This document shows positions 1 to 7,823 of a stretch of DNA of 17,084 nt, in pieces. Under the pieces are notes generated by a model. The model was not told the DNA's origin, did no database searches, and worked only from the letters and a program-made list of their open reading frames with translations. Position 1 is the first letter of the stretch. Each line of letters starts with the position of its first letter. Source of the stretch: Lobulomyces angularis (lineage: Eukaryota > Chytridiomycota > Chytridiomycetes > Lobulomycetales > Lobulomycetaceae); NCBI GenBank assembly GCA_027604685.1, contig JADHYX010000330.1, forward strand, positions 8,350-25,433, written 5' to 3'. The position numbers and the translations under genes are program-made.

Positions 1-240
1 AAAAAAAAAAAAAAAAACATGAAGATAAATAAAAATAAAATAAGAAAAGAGAAATGATAAAAAAAAAAAAGATCTTCTGTGTAATTTGAAAAAACAACAA
101 AAAGCAAAACAATTTATATTCTATATGTAAGTATACCTTCTTACAAGTTTTTCAAATTTAATTCTGGCAAGATTTGAAGGGGAATTTGGATTTTGGTAAG
201 ACTTTGATAACAATGCAGGTTTCAATTGACTACTTTGCAT
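1..240 (-). CDS. Possible 5' end of a gene running off the left edge
   Basis: On the minus strand an ATG at 240-238 opens 32 codons with a coding-like composition (MQSSQLKPALLSKSYQNPNS, then PSNLARIKFEKL). They end at 145, at a good GTAAGA donor (144-139). A plausible acceptor, ACAG, lies at 80-77. The frame after it continues to the edge through a very T-rich, Phe/Leu/Ile-rich stretch that could be a membrane segment or simply A/T noise. An AT-alternating tract (about 288-311) lies about 50-70 bp upstream of the ATG and could serve as a TATA region. I do not recognise the protein. The gene would be tandem with gap1, whose stop is at 627. If the intron is not real, the frame closes at about 123 and this is only a 39-codon ORF. 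Confidence 0.3.
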
Positions 241-626
241 TAGTGTTGTTTTTCTTTTGTTAATTTTATTAATTTAACTAGATAAAAAAAAATATATATC
301 TATATATATATTATTTGGTTTTTTTCCTATCAAAGTTTTCTAGGTAAAGTGTGTGAAATTTTCAAAAACGGCTAATAAATTTCTTTCTGGAAATGAAGCC
401 TCTGTCCAACAAAATTTTATGAAAAAGAAAACATCCTCCCTCACAAAGAAAATTTGCATACCTCTTTGTACTTTGAAGATGTTACTTTGTTTTAAATAAA
501 GATATGATTAAGATTTTTTGTTATTACTAGAGCCCTTCTCTAAACTATTCTTTTTCTGTGCAATTTTGAATCTGATTCAAAACATTAATTTATATTGTTA
601 ATTTTTCTATTTTAAATACTAGATTA
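241..626. other. Intergenic spacer, AT-rich
   Basis: This stretch lies between the start of the putative left-edge gene and the stop codon of gap1. It contains A/T homopolymers and an alternating TA tract near 288-311. I see no reading frame, tRNA, snoRNA boxes or repeat that I can support. It must hold the 3' untranslated region of gap1 and possibly the promoter of the left-edge gene. Confidence 0.5.
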
Positions 627-3605
627 TTATTTTTTTAAAAAAGTTTTATTTAATAATAGTAACAATTTTCCAACTGAAAGATGCACGTACTCAAGATCTA
701 ACGTATTAACGCCGAGTTGCTGTTTTTCCAATAGATCATCCAATTTTAAGTCCATCTCTAAAATAGCCTTTTCCCTCCCTTAAAAAATAAATAAAAAAAT
801 AACATAAATAAATAAAATAAAATAAAATAAAAAAACGGAAAATTGCTTTTTCAATTACCTTTATAATGAAGAGTTATAATGTAAGTTCCTGGGACAGGTG
901 AGAGCATATTAAAATAAATATTTGCTCTTCTAACTTCTGGTACATTACTTTCAACAATTATTCCTTCTTTTTCCAATTGAGAATGTGAAAATTTGAATGG
1001 ACCCAAAGGTGCAACAGTTTTACTAGTTTTTTGATTCGTTTTACTTGTACCAGATGCACCTGCTTGAACTCTTACATTTTGAAGATATGCCTTATACGAC
1101 TCCAACTGGGACCGCAGATAATTGTTATGGTCAATGATGGTCTTGTACACTAAATCTAAACTTTTACTTTCTCTATTTACAGTATCTCGTAAGTTTCCTA
1201 GATGAACTAACTCTTGTAAAACTTCTTCCACCATTAATTTATGACCATCCTTTGAATCCAATATTCCCAACTCTTCCAATTGACTTAACATATCTCGAAC
1301 TTTCAAACCTTTTTTGACAAGACCTTGATCTTTACTAGTGGCCGCCACTTCTGCCACTTTATGTAAAGAAAGATTTTTATTTACTAAAGCTGGAATTGTT
1401 CGTAATACTTGAACAAATATTGATTTGGTATCCATATAGAGAATGTCCCCCTGTGTAAGTTGACTGTCTGAATTATTCAACGGGTCTATAATTGGTGTTT
1501 CCCATCTACTAAATAATGGTAAAACTACTGACTTATTTTCTGATCTTGGCAGTTGTGCAGGACATTGTCCAAGGTCATTTAAACATATTCGCAAATGATG
1601 ATTCATTTCAGGACACTATATAACAATTAAAAATTAATTTTCGAGATATTTACCAAGATATCGGAATGCTGCAGCAGCAAACTTTGGGTGTTAAACATTT
1701 CATTCAATGAAATGTTTAAAGAAATCTCCTTTTTGGACAATGCTATATACTGTTCCATTTCTAGAGCTTCATAGAAATCACTTACTTCACACAAATCAGT
1801 AAAAAATTTATTTATCCTAGCTTTATTTGCCTCAACAAAGCCATTTAATGCCATCATATATTTTTCTTTGCTGTATGAAGGCTTATTGGCGAGATTCTGC
1901 AACATTTTGACAACCTGCATTAAAAACAAATTTTTTTTTTTTAAGTATATTCTACAAAAAATTCAATATCACCAATGTTAATGTTCTACCAGGATGCTTT
2001 GAAGGATTTTTATCCACCAGCATATAGGCATGTGGCGTTACAATTGCTGGGTTGACAAATCGAAGCATAAAAAATCCCCCAATCAGAGATCCAATATTAA
2101 AATCTGAAGCATCTGGATATTTTCTCTAAAATAATTATAAATGGAACCAAATTATGAAAAAAATAATACCTTCGTTAACGATTTAATTTGTTTGCAAATC
2201 CATCTAATTCCATAGGGAACTTTATCTAATGATTCAATTATAGTTGTTAAAAATGAATTTGCAATATCTTCCAATGTAGATAATCGAGGTTTAATTATTG
2301 CTTGAACATCAGGATTTTCCTGTGCTTCATCTAAAGTTAACCCTCTAGGTAAGTTACTAGGTTGTCCAGTTTCTAATTCAATTTCTACAATCATTTGCTC
2401 GTAAACCTAGAAGAACTTAATTAAAAATAAAATAGAAAAAAAAAACATACTTTCAATGGGTTAATTTCTAAATCTAAATCCACGTGCTCTAATAAATTAT
2501 TAATCCGTTCCGATAAAACATCTTTCAAGTAAGTTTGTCCAGGACCTCGCCTTAAAATTTGTTAAATTTTAAATAATGCAATAGAAAAAAAACCTTGTGT
2601 AAGTTGTCATCATTCTAGAAACAGGGGTATTTGCACGAAGTAAACTGCCAAATTCAGTAGTCATTTCAAACTGGGCGGCTAAAACGTTCTATACAAATAA
2701 TATTATAAATATTAACGATAATAGCAACTAACTTGAAACATAGATAAAAGTAAATATTCTTCTCTAGACTCGTATTGATTTCCATATATTGTAAACATAA
2801 CAGTTTGAAGTAAAGTATCTATTTCTCCCAGACTTACTAATCTGGCCAACGTAGCAATGTGCCTTGGCTCAGCTTGTAGTAAATAAAACAAATTGCCGTA
2901 TAGCTACATTAAAAGAACATAAAATTTCAAAAAAATTTAAAAACAAACTTGTCTCTTTCTATCATCCAATCCACCAACTGAGCTATCAGTTGTTTCGTGT
3001 TCTTCAAGATGTGCAGCTACTTCTTGTTGCTTAGAATTGTAAGTACAAAAAAAAAAAAAAATTTTCATACTTCATCTAAAGCCATCCTATTTTGAATAAG
3101 TAAAGCAATTCTGCTGTCTAAATAACGAACGTCTCTTTCTAGCAAAAAATTTTTTTTTGATTGACCAGATATTTTTGCTTTTAGTTCTCGAAGTCTTCGT
3201 TGAGCTTTACAAAATAAATTAATAAATTCCAAAAAATACAAATATATTGCAAAAACAATTTAGAGTTTTTGTTGAGAATACAAATTAAGTTTTGAAACTG
3301 AAAAAAAAAAAAAAAGTACCTTTTGTCAAATCGTCATCAACTTCTAGATCATTTTCGGCGGCCATAGACCATAAGGCAGCAACAGAATAACGTCTATCAC
3401 CAATTCCGCCAGGGGAGGAAGGAACAGCACTGCCTAAGGGAAGACCATTTTGTGCAGCAAACTAAAACCAATTAAAACTTTTAGAAAATTAACGAAAATT
3501 GATAGAATAAAATACAAAAGCAGCTTTTGCAACATGAGAAGGTTTAAATCTGTTAGTATTAGTGGTGCTTCCTCTTTCTATTCCGACAGACTGTCTTTGC
3601 TGCAT
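627..3605 (-). CDS. gap1: Ras GTPase-activating protein Gap1/Sar1 (IQGAP-related), 12 exons
   Basis: Exons, in order: 3605-3516, 3461-3320, 3204-3071, 3029-2949, 2903-2733, 2688-2594, 2550-2451, 2406-2170, 2125-1973, 1914-1654, 1615-859, 778-627. All phases join to give 790 residues, close to S. pombe Gap1. The protein should switch off Ras by stimulating GTP hydrolysis at the membrane. An N-terminal basic/coiled region contains the family block ending [16 protein letters not shown]. The RasGAP domain (about 150-460) has [13 protein letters not shown], with Arg224 at the arginine-finger position; IQGAPs have Thr there. It also has [14 protein letters not shown] and the [13 protein letters not shown] motif (Arg372). 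A RasGAP_C domain follows (about 570-740), with a final [20 protein letters not shown] tail like IQGAP C-termini. There are no calponin-homology or IQ motifs, so it is a Gap1-type protein rather than a full IQGAP. The donor after exon 6 (GTTTTT) is atypical. The start is the first in-frame ATG after the upstream noncoding stretch. The family call is very secure; single splice sites are less so. Confidence 0.93.
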
Positions 3606-3773
3606 TATGGAAAATTATTGAGAAAAAAAATTTTTGTATATTAAAATTTTTTACGTATTGTGTCTTTAAATTGCAATAGGAACTGCCACTTTTTATAAAT
3701 TTTAGTGATTTTTGATTAGGGCAAATAAAAAGGTTTAATTAAAACAATTTAACTGCGCCCACGGTGCTGAGGG

Positions 3774-3780
3774 TATATAA
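3774..3780 (+). promoter_or_regulatory. TATA box of the CFEM-like gene
   Basis: TATATAA lies 41 bp upstream of the ATG at 3821 in an otherwise unremarkable stretch. This spacing would give a very short 5' leader. It sits in the 215 bp divergent region between gap1 (start 3605, minus) and the GPI protein gene (plus). Confidence 0.55.
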
Positions 3781-3820
3781 TTCCTTATTGCAGCTCTTTT
3801 ATTTTTTAAAGTCTTTTCAA

Positions 3821-4351
3821 ATGTTTAAAAGTACCATCACCATCTTCACCACCATTGCTCTAGCTTCTGCACAACTCAATCTACAGACCCTTCCCTTTGC
3901 TGACTCTCTATCTTCATGCGCCAAAGACTGTATTGGTCAAGCAATCACAACCTTACCTGGTGCCATTTCAAATCCCTGTGATGGTTCTGTTGCTAGCTTT
4001 TTAAGCACCTGTTTCAAACAGCATACTTGTGATGCTGACACTAAAAACTTACAAACCTTATCTACACTATGCAAGGAGCAAGCAGCTTCTACTGGTGGTT
4101 CTAATAACAATGGAGGGGGAGGAGGTGCTGCTGGCGGCGGATCTGCTACCAACGCACCTGAAGGAAACGCTGCATTAAACACAACATTACCATCAATAAC
4201 AAACGATAATAAGAATAACGCTAGTGCATCTGCAGCTGCCTCTGCATCTACATCAGCAGTACCAGCTGCTCCAGCGACGGCGGGATCAGCAAAAATCACT
4301 ATCACCTCCTTCGTTACCATCGCTGCTCTTATGTCGACGTTGTTATTGTAA
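3821..4351 (+). CDS. CFEM-like GPI-anchored surface protein
   Basis: This is an intronless gene of 176 residues. I chose the ATG at 3821, not the open frame further upstream, because it lies just after a TATA box and begins a clear signal peptide (MFKSTITIFTTIALASA, likely cleaved before Gln18). The mature part has six cysteines (33, 37, 53, 64, 70, 84). The Cx3C start, the FLSTCFKQHTC step and an Asp-rich loop before the last Cys match the CFEM layout, but two of the usual eight cysteines are absent. A Gly/Asn/Ala/Ser/Thr-rich stalk (about 88-152) follows, with Asn-x-Thr/Ser sites. A hydrophobic tail (ITITSFVTIAALMSTLLL) after a small-residue AGS region fits a GPI-anchor signal. Such proteins sit on the plasma membrane or wall; some CFEM proteins bind haem or iron, which cannot be judged here. 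Secretion and GPI anchoring are well supported; CFEM membership is moderate. Confidence 0.8.
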   Translation: MFKSTITIFTTIALASAQLNLQTLPFADSLSSCAKDCIGQAITTLPGAISNPCDGSVASFLSTCFKQHTCDADTKNLQTLSTLCKEQAASTGGSNNNGGGGGAAGGGSATNAPEGNAALNTTLPSITNDNKNNASASAAASASTSAVPAAPATAGSAKITITSFVTIAALMSTLLL

Positions 4352-4503
4352 ATAATTATAGCTTCAAAAAAATTTTTTTTGTCCATAATATTAAGTGAAA
4401 AACAGTAATTAGTATATAATAAAATATTAAAGTACATTAAACATAAAAATAAAAACTTTAATTTATAAACATTCATAAATATTTTTATTTTATTCTATTG
4501 CAA

Positions 4504-5386
4504 CTATAAATTAATAGATATGCACTTTAATCTATTCTTTAACATTAAGTCTGCATTTTTGAAATCATTACTGTTTATTCTGTGCTGTGCTTCCTCTTCA
4601 CTTGCAGCTAATCCTATTCACTACAGTTAAATCCAAAAATTTCAAATGTTTTACCTGCTTCAATATGCCTATTGACTAGTCTGTCAAAAATTTAAATTTA
4701 ATGCTGTTTACTATAAATTTTTGAACCACCTTTTTCGTGCCAATTCTAAAGTACACTCTAAAAAAAAACTCTCATCCATTTCATTATATATATCCCTCCA
4801 CACATTTTCATTGAAACTTAAGTATAGACCCTCAAATATTAAAATTCTAGTGTCAAAAGAAACCTCAATATCACCGAAAACTGGGTCACCAATTTTATGA
4901 TCAAAACTTGGAACTATTTTTATTTTTGTAAAATAAAATTGACAAGCGAAATTGAATTAAAATAATTTTTTTTTTACAACAAATTGTTTCAGTTGGTCGT
5001 TGGCATTTTAAATTTTTTATCAACTTTAACAATAGAGATGGGTTAAATGTTTTTGGAGAACCTATGAACCGCGCAAAAAGTGTAATTGGTCAGAAACATA
5101 ATTTCTAAAATACCTCTTCTATTGAATGCTTCTGTCGGATCCTATAAAAAAATTATTTATCATCAAAACATATTTACAATACCGAAAATCTTTTTAGCTC
5201 CTCCTTAGGCAAATGAAAACCATCCATTGAAATGTGAATTGTTTTAACATTGTAAGTTTCATGGATATAAGTTGCCAATTTTTTTGCAAAAGTAGTTTTT
5301 CCAGAACCAGGAATTCCACTTAATCCCACATACAAACGCACAAGTTTCTTACTTTTTAAAAACAATTTATCTGCAATTTCTTCCAT
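4504..5386 (-). CDS. P-loop kinase, YFH7/uridine kinase-like family, six exons
   Basis: Exons: 5386-5183, 5141-5114, 5061-4981 (or to 4978), 4913-4730, 4680-4655, 4613-4504. Together they give about 210 residues, near the usual 230. The N-terminus has a Walker A motif (GIPGSGKTT, residues 24-32) and the family block SMDGFHLPKEEL. Then come FSDPTEAFNRRGSPKTF, PSFDHKIGDPV, ILIFEGLYL (acidic Glu after a beta strand), WRDI, a lid-type LARKRLVNRHIEAG and a final EEEAQHRINSND helix. This order is that of the YFH7/uridine kinase/pantothenate kinase-like NTP-dependent kinases. The true substrate of this family is unclear. Two exons are tiny (28 and 26 nt). The donor after exon 3 is ambiguous (GTTGTA at 4980 or GTAAAA at 4977); both keep frame. 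The gene is convergent with the CFEM-like gene and divergent, across 46 bp, from EFM5. Confidence 0.88.
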
Positions 5387-5432
5387 CTTTTTTTTTTTTA
5401 ACTTTTTTTTTTTTTCATTACAATACTATTAA
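5387..5432. promoter_or_regulatory. 46-bp bidirectional promoter region
   Basis: The start codons of the kinase gene (minus) and EFM5 (plus) are separated by only 46 bp, largely T-tracts. Both genes must share this region, or the first exons of the opposite gene, for initiation. No TATA element is visible. Confidence 0.5.
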
Positions 5433-6322
5433 ATGCAAAACGAGCAATTCCATTCTGATAGTGATTCGGATTTAGAATTAAGTAGTCATGCCTTGAATGC
5501 TTTGAAAGAGTATATGAAAGAACAAGAAGTTTTAGAAGGTAAAATTTGAGTGAGAAATAACCTCGAAAAAAGTTAAATAAGAAAGATATATGTTAATTAA
5601 ATTGTTTCGTATGTTTAAAGCCAAATTTGCTGAGCTGAAAACTAGTGCTGAAGTTAACTTCGAAGTTTTAAATATGAAAAACTTTAAGGAGGATTTTCAG
5701 TTAAGTCAATTTTGGTATTCAGATGGTTGGTAAATAAGAATTATATGATGATTGAATAACTTAGCAGTTTTTTTTTTATATAAAAAAATAGTGCACTAGA
5801 TATTGTGAATGAGGCAATTTCAAATACAGAGGATGGAGATTTTATTGCGTGCCTTTCATCACCATCTGTTTATTTAGCATTTAAAAAACTAAATCCACTT
5901 TGTAACCGAAAATTTGTTATATTTGAAGTTGATGAACGATTTAACGTTTTCAAAGAGGAATTCCAACAATATGATTTATACGAACCGTTAAATTTTGATG
6001 TAAAGTACAAACACGCATTTAAATATTTAGTCGTTGATCCACCTTTTTTAAGCGAGGAATGCTTCTCAAAGGTGAAGTTGACAGTGGATAGTTTGAAATT
6101 TGACTCAAATACAAAAATTTTAATAAACACTGGCCAAATTATGCAGCAGTTTGTTAAAAGAAATTTTAATTGCAATCTGACTAAATATCAGATAGAACAC
6201 TCGGTAAGAATTTCTTTTTTGTTATCTTTCCGTTAATTTTTTCAAAGTGTGGGCTTGCTAATGAATTTCAATGCAGCATAAACTATGAATCCAAAGATCC
6301 AAAGTTTGCTTTAGAATTATAG
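5433..6322 (+). CDS. EFM5: eEF1A lysine N-methyltransferase Efm5 (EEF1AKMT1 family)
   Basis: Exons: 5433-5538, 5621-5729, 5792-6203, 6248-6322. They join in phase to 233 residues (human homologue 214, yeast about 248). The enzyme is a cytosolic, SAM-dependent N6-adenine-methyltransferase-like protein that methylates a lysine in translation elongation factor eEF1A. Visible family blocks are an acidic start followed by LSSHALNALKEY, FQLSQFWYS, IACLSSPSVY, FEVDERF with EEFQQYD, and the catalytic DPPF motif (residues 154-157) followed by LSEECFSKV. ILINTG and a final CGLANEFQCSINYES complete it. In the yeast and human proteins the last block is CxxAxEFxCYxNY. For exon 2 I used the GTAAAT donor (5730), which gives WYSDGCALDIV; an upstream GTTGGT would break the frame. 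The gene starts 46 bp from the divergent kinase gene and is followed by the snoRNA cluster on the same strand. Confidence 0.93.
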
Positions 6323-6725
6323 AATGAATTTTTTTTTAGTATTTAATATTTATTGTTTTTTGCATTAATTTGAAAAAGATATCTATAACCGTATAGGATT
6401 ATTGCTGTTTGAAACTAAATTATTTAGATTTTAGAGCTATATAATTTTTTGAACATTATGCACATCTTTGAATTTCTCCCAGTGTTTTCAGATTGATGCA
6501 TTTTATATTTACATACATCTCCTACAGTTAGTATTCTACCTACTGTGATTAGAGATCATTTCAAAATAAGAAACTGGTAGTTGGCGGATTTAACAGTAAT
6601 TAAAAGATTGGTTTCAATAGTCTAATATTATACATGAACTTAATGCCATTAGATGATTTTGATATCTTAATATTCTTGTGATCGTAAGTATATTTTGATT
6701 TATTTTGTGAGAAGCCAATAATGAT
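6323..6725 (+). other. Noncoding stretch between EFM5 and the snoRNA cluster
   Basis: This 403 bp stretch has no convincing reading frame. It should hold the EFM5 3' UTR and terminator. A TATATAA at 6438-6444, about 290 bp before the first snoRNA, is a possible promoter element for an independent snoRNA precursor. The cluster could equally be processed from EFM5 read-through. A box-C-like ATTGATGC near 6492-6499 has no matching D box or antisense guide that I could recognise. Confidence 0.4.
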
Positions 6726-6799
6726 ATGATGATACACAACGTTCTAAGCCAGTTCTGCTTCTGAATATTTGTGATCGAGAACGAACTTAAATTATCTGA
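6726..6799 (+). ncRNA. snR61: C/D box snoRNA, snR61/U38 type, copy 1
   Basis: Box C is ATGATGA (6726-6732), box D' is CTGA (6761-6764), a C'-like GTGATCGA lies at 6771-6778, and box D is CTGA (6796-6799). The 13 nt before D' (6748-6760, GCCAGTTCTGCTT) are antisense to the large-subunit rRNA segment AAGCAGAACTGGC. The 5-nucleotide rule puts methylation on the second run-ending A (AAGC-Am). This corresponds to the site I recall as 25S Am1133, guided in yeast by snR61 and in human by U38 (which carries CCAGTTCTGCTACTGA). The guide before D is not one I recognise. Unlike copy 2 there is no clear terminal stem, so copy 1 may be less well processed. Transcribed on the plus strand. Confidence 0.78.
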
Positions 6800-7308
6800 T
6801 CTAAAAAATTTGGGAACACCATACATTTAAAAATTTTTATGAATCTTGAAAATTAACTTTTTTTTTGTAAAGAGGTCTCTTTTGCATAATTGGTGAAAAA
6901 ATCTGCATTAAAAATACTTTTGACTTGGGTGTGAAGTATACCTAAATAAGGGTAATTTTGAAATTTTATTTTGTGCGAAAAATTGTAGAAATCTTAAAGA
7001 TTACATACTTATTTGCTAAAGATCATATGTTGAGACAAGCGAAATGGAATTCCTCGTTAATGAAAGATTTTTTATTTGACTTTTTTTTGTTATACTTTTA
7101 CATTAAATAATATTTTAATTTTTTTTTTTTAATTGCTTAGTGTTATAGATTTTCATAGGAAACTTGGCAACTTTATTTTTTACTGTTTGGTGTGTACATT
7201 AAAAAAAAAAAAAACAACCAAAAATATTTGAATTGATGAATAACAACGTTCTAAGCCAGTTCTGCTTCTGATTACTTGTGATCGAGAACGAACTTAACTT
7301 TTCTGATC
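6738..7308 (+). repeat. Pair of direct repeats (about 65 bp) from snoRNA duplication
   Basis: The segment 6738-6801 recurs at 7245-7308 with only a few substitutions. The two units are about 507 bp apart, in the same orientation, and coincide with the bodies of the two snR61-type snoRNAs. In both copies CGTTCT, just after box C, can pair with AGAACG, just after C'. The sequences just outside the boxes differ, so the duplication is either old or limited to the mature RNA. Confidence 0.85.
6989..7070 (+). ncRNA. snR57: C/D box snoRNA candidate, snR57 type, degenerate boxes
   Basis: Thirteen nucleotides (7046-7058, GGAATTCCTCGTT) are antisense to the small-subunit rRNA segment AACGAGGAATTCC. 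They sit one base before ATGA (7060-7063), a weak D box. The fifth base upstream pairs with the G of AACG, matching the yeast 18S Gm1572 site guided by snR57 as I recall it. A perfect 7-bp terminal stem (AAATCTT 6989-6995 with AAGATTT 7064-7070) flanks the element. A poor box C (AAGATTA, 6997-7003) follows the 5' arm directly. The boxes are well below consensus. Support comes from the guide, the stem and the location between snR61- and snR55-type genes. Confidence 0.5.
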
Positions 7309-7314
7309 AAATAT
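7224..7314 (+). ncRNA. snR61: C/D box snoRNA, snR61/U38 type, copy 2
   Basis: Box C is TTGATGA (7233-7239), D' is CTGA (7268-7271), a C'-like GTGATCG lies at 7278-7284, and D is CTGA (7303-7306). A perfect 8-bp terminal stem (ATATTTGA 7224-7231 with TCAAATAT 7307-7314) brackets boxes C and D, as expected for a kink-turn. The D' guide (7255-7267) is identical to copy 1 and targets the same large-subunit rRNA site (AAGCAGAACTGGC). The body from box C to box D is nearly identical to copy 1 except for a few bases after D' and before D. Best-supported RNA gene in the window. Confidence 0.85.
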
Positions 7315-7495
7315 AACAATATATATATATAACAGATTAATTAATTATCTTTAGTTGTTGCAGTTTTTATGATTGCAGTTATTACTACTTCAATGTAACC
7401 AGTGAGCATTTTATACTATCCAGTGCTTTGCATTTGCCTTTGTAGAATTTGCATTTTTATGGTAATTCTTTAAAAAAAGTGAACTTCTTAAAAAC

Positions 7496-7568
7496 TTTTT
7501 ATGATGATAAAACCCAAAAAAGTCATAATTTTTTGATGAAAAAAAAACATGCACCACGATCTGAAAAA
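7496..7568 (+). ncRNA. snR55: C/D box snoRNA, snR55/U33 type
   Basis: Box C is ATGATGA (7501-7507), C' is TTGATGA (7533-7539) and D is CTGA (7561-7564). The guide CATGCACCAC (7548-7557) pairs with GUGGUGCAUG of small-subunit rRNA. The fifth base before box D (A7556) pairs with the U that I recall as yeast 18S Um1269, the snR55 target. Human U33 has the closely similar ACATGCACTACCATCTGA. A short terminal stem (TTTT 7497-7500 with AAAA 7565-7568) flanks the boxes. No D' guide is evident. Together with the elements upstream it reproduces the membership of the yeast snR57-snR55-snR61 polycistron. Confidence 0.78.
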
Positions 7569-7823
7569 TTTAAAAAATTTGATTTTAATTTTCACAGTTT
7601 TAAAAAATAACTAATTGTTTTTTTAACGAATTTAGCTTCACTACCTTTAGGATATCTTTTCATTGTAATTTCTAAAAAAGTTCTATTTTTTGTAATCAGA
7701 TTAATTTTTTAAGTATAAATTGGGAATGTAATTGTTTTTAATTATTCGAAGTTTTAAATTGGACAAGTAAAATATTATTATACATTTATCAATAAACATT
7801 AACTATACACAAAATCTATAAAG

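Noticed and set aside
281..318. Alternating TA tract as a microsatellite or origin element
   Set aside because: It is short and imperfect, and such tracts are common in this AT-rich sequence. Nothing marks it as an origin.
3937..4476. Minus-strand open frame of 179 codons opposite the CFEM-like gene
   Set aside because: It mirrors the Gly/Ala/Pro-rich stalk, giving poly-Pro and poly-Ala runs, and has no independent support. The plus-strand frame has a signal peptide, Cys pattern, GPI tail and TATA box.
5870..6175. Minus-strand open frame inside EFM5
   Set aside because: It is the antisense shadow of conserved methyltransferase exon 3.
6520..6550. Stretch resembling large-subunit rRNA near a box-C-like ATTGATGC
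   Set aside because: The resemblance (with gaps) is to the sense strand of rRNA, so it cannot act as an antisense guide. No D box follows.
6614..6826. Minus-strand 70-codon open frame
   Set aside because: It overlaps the first snR61-type snoRNA and has no coding character.
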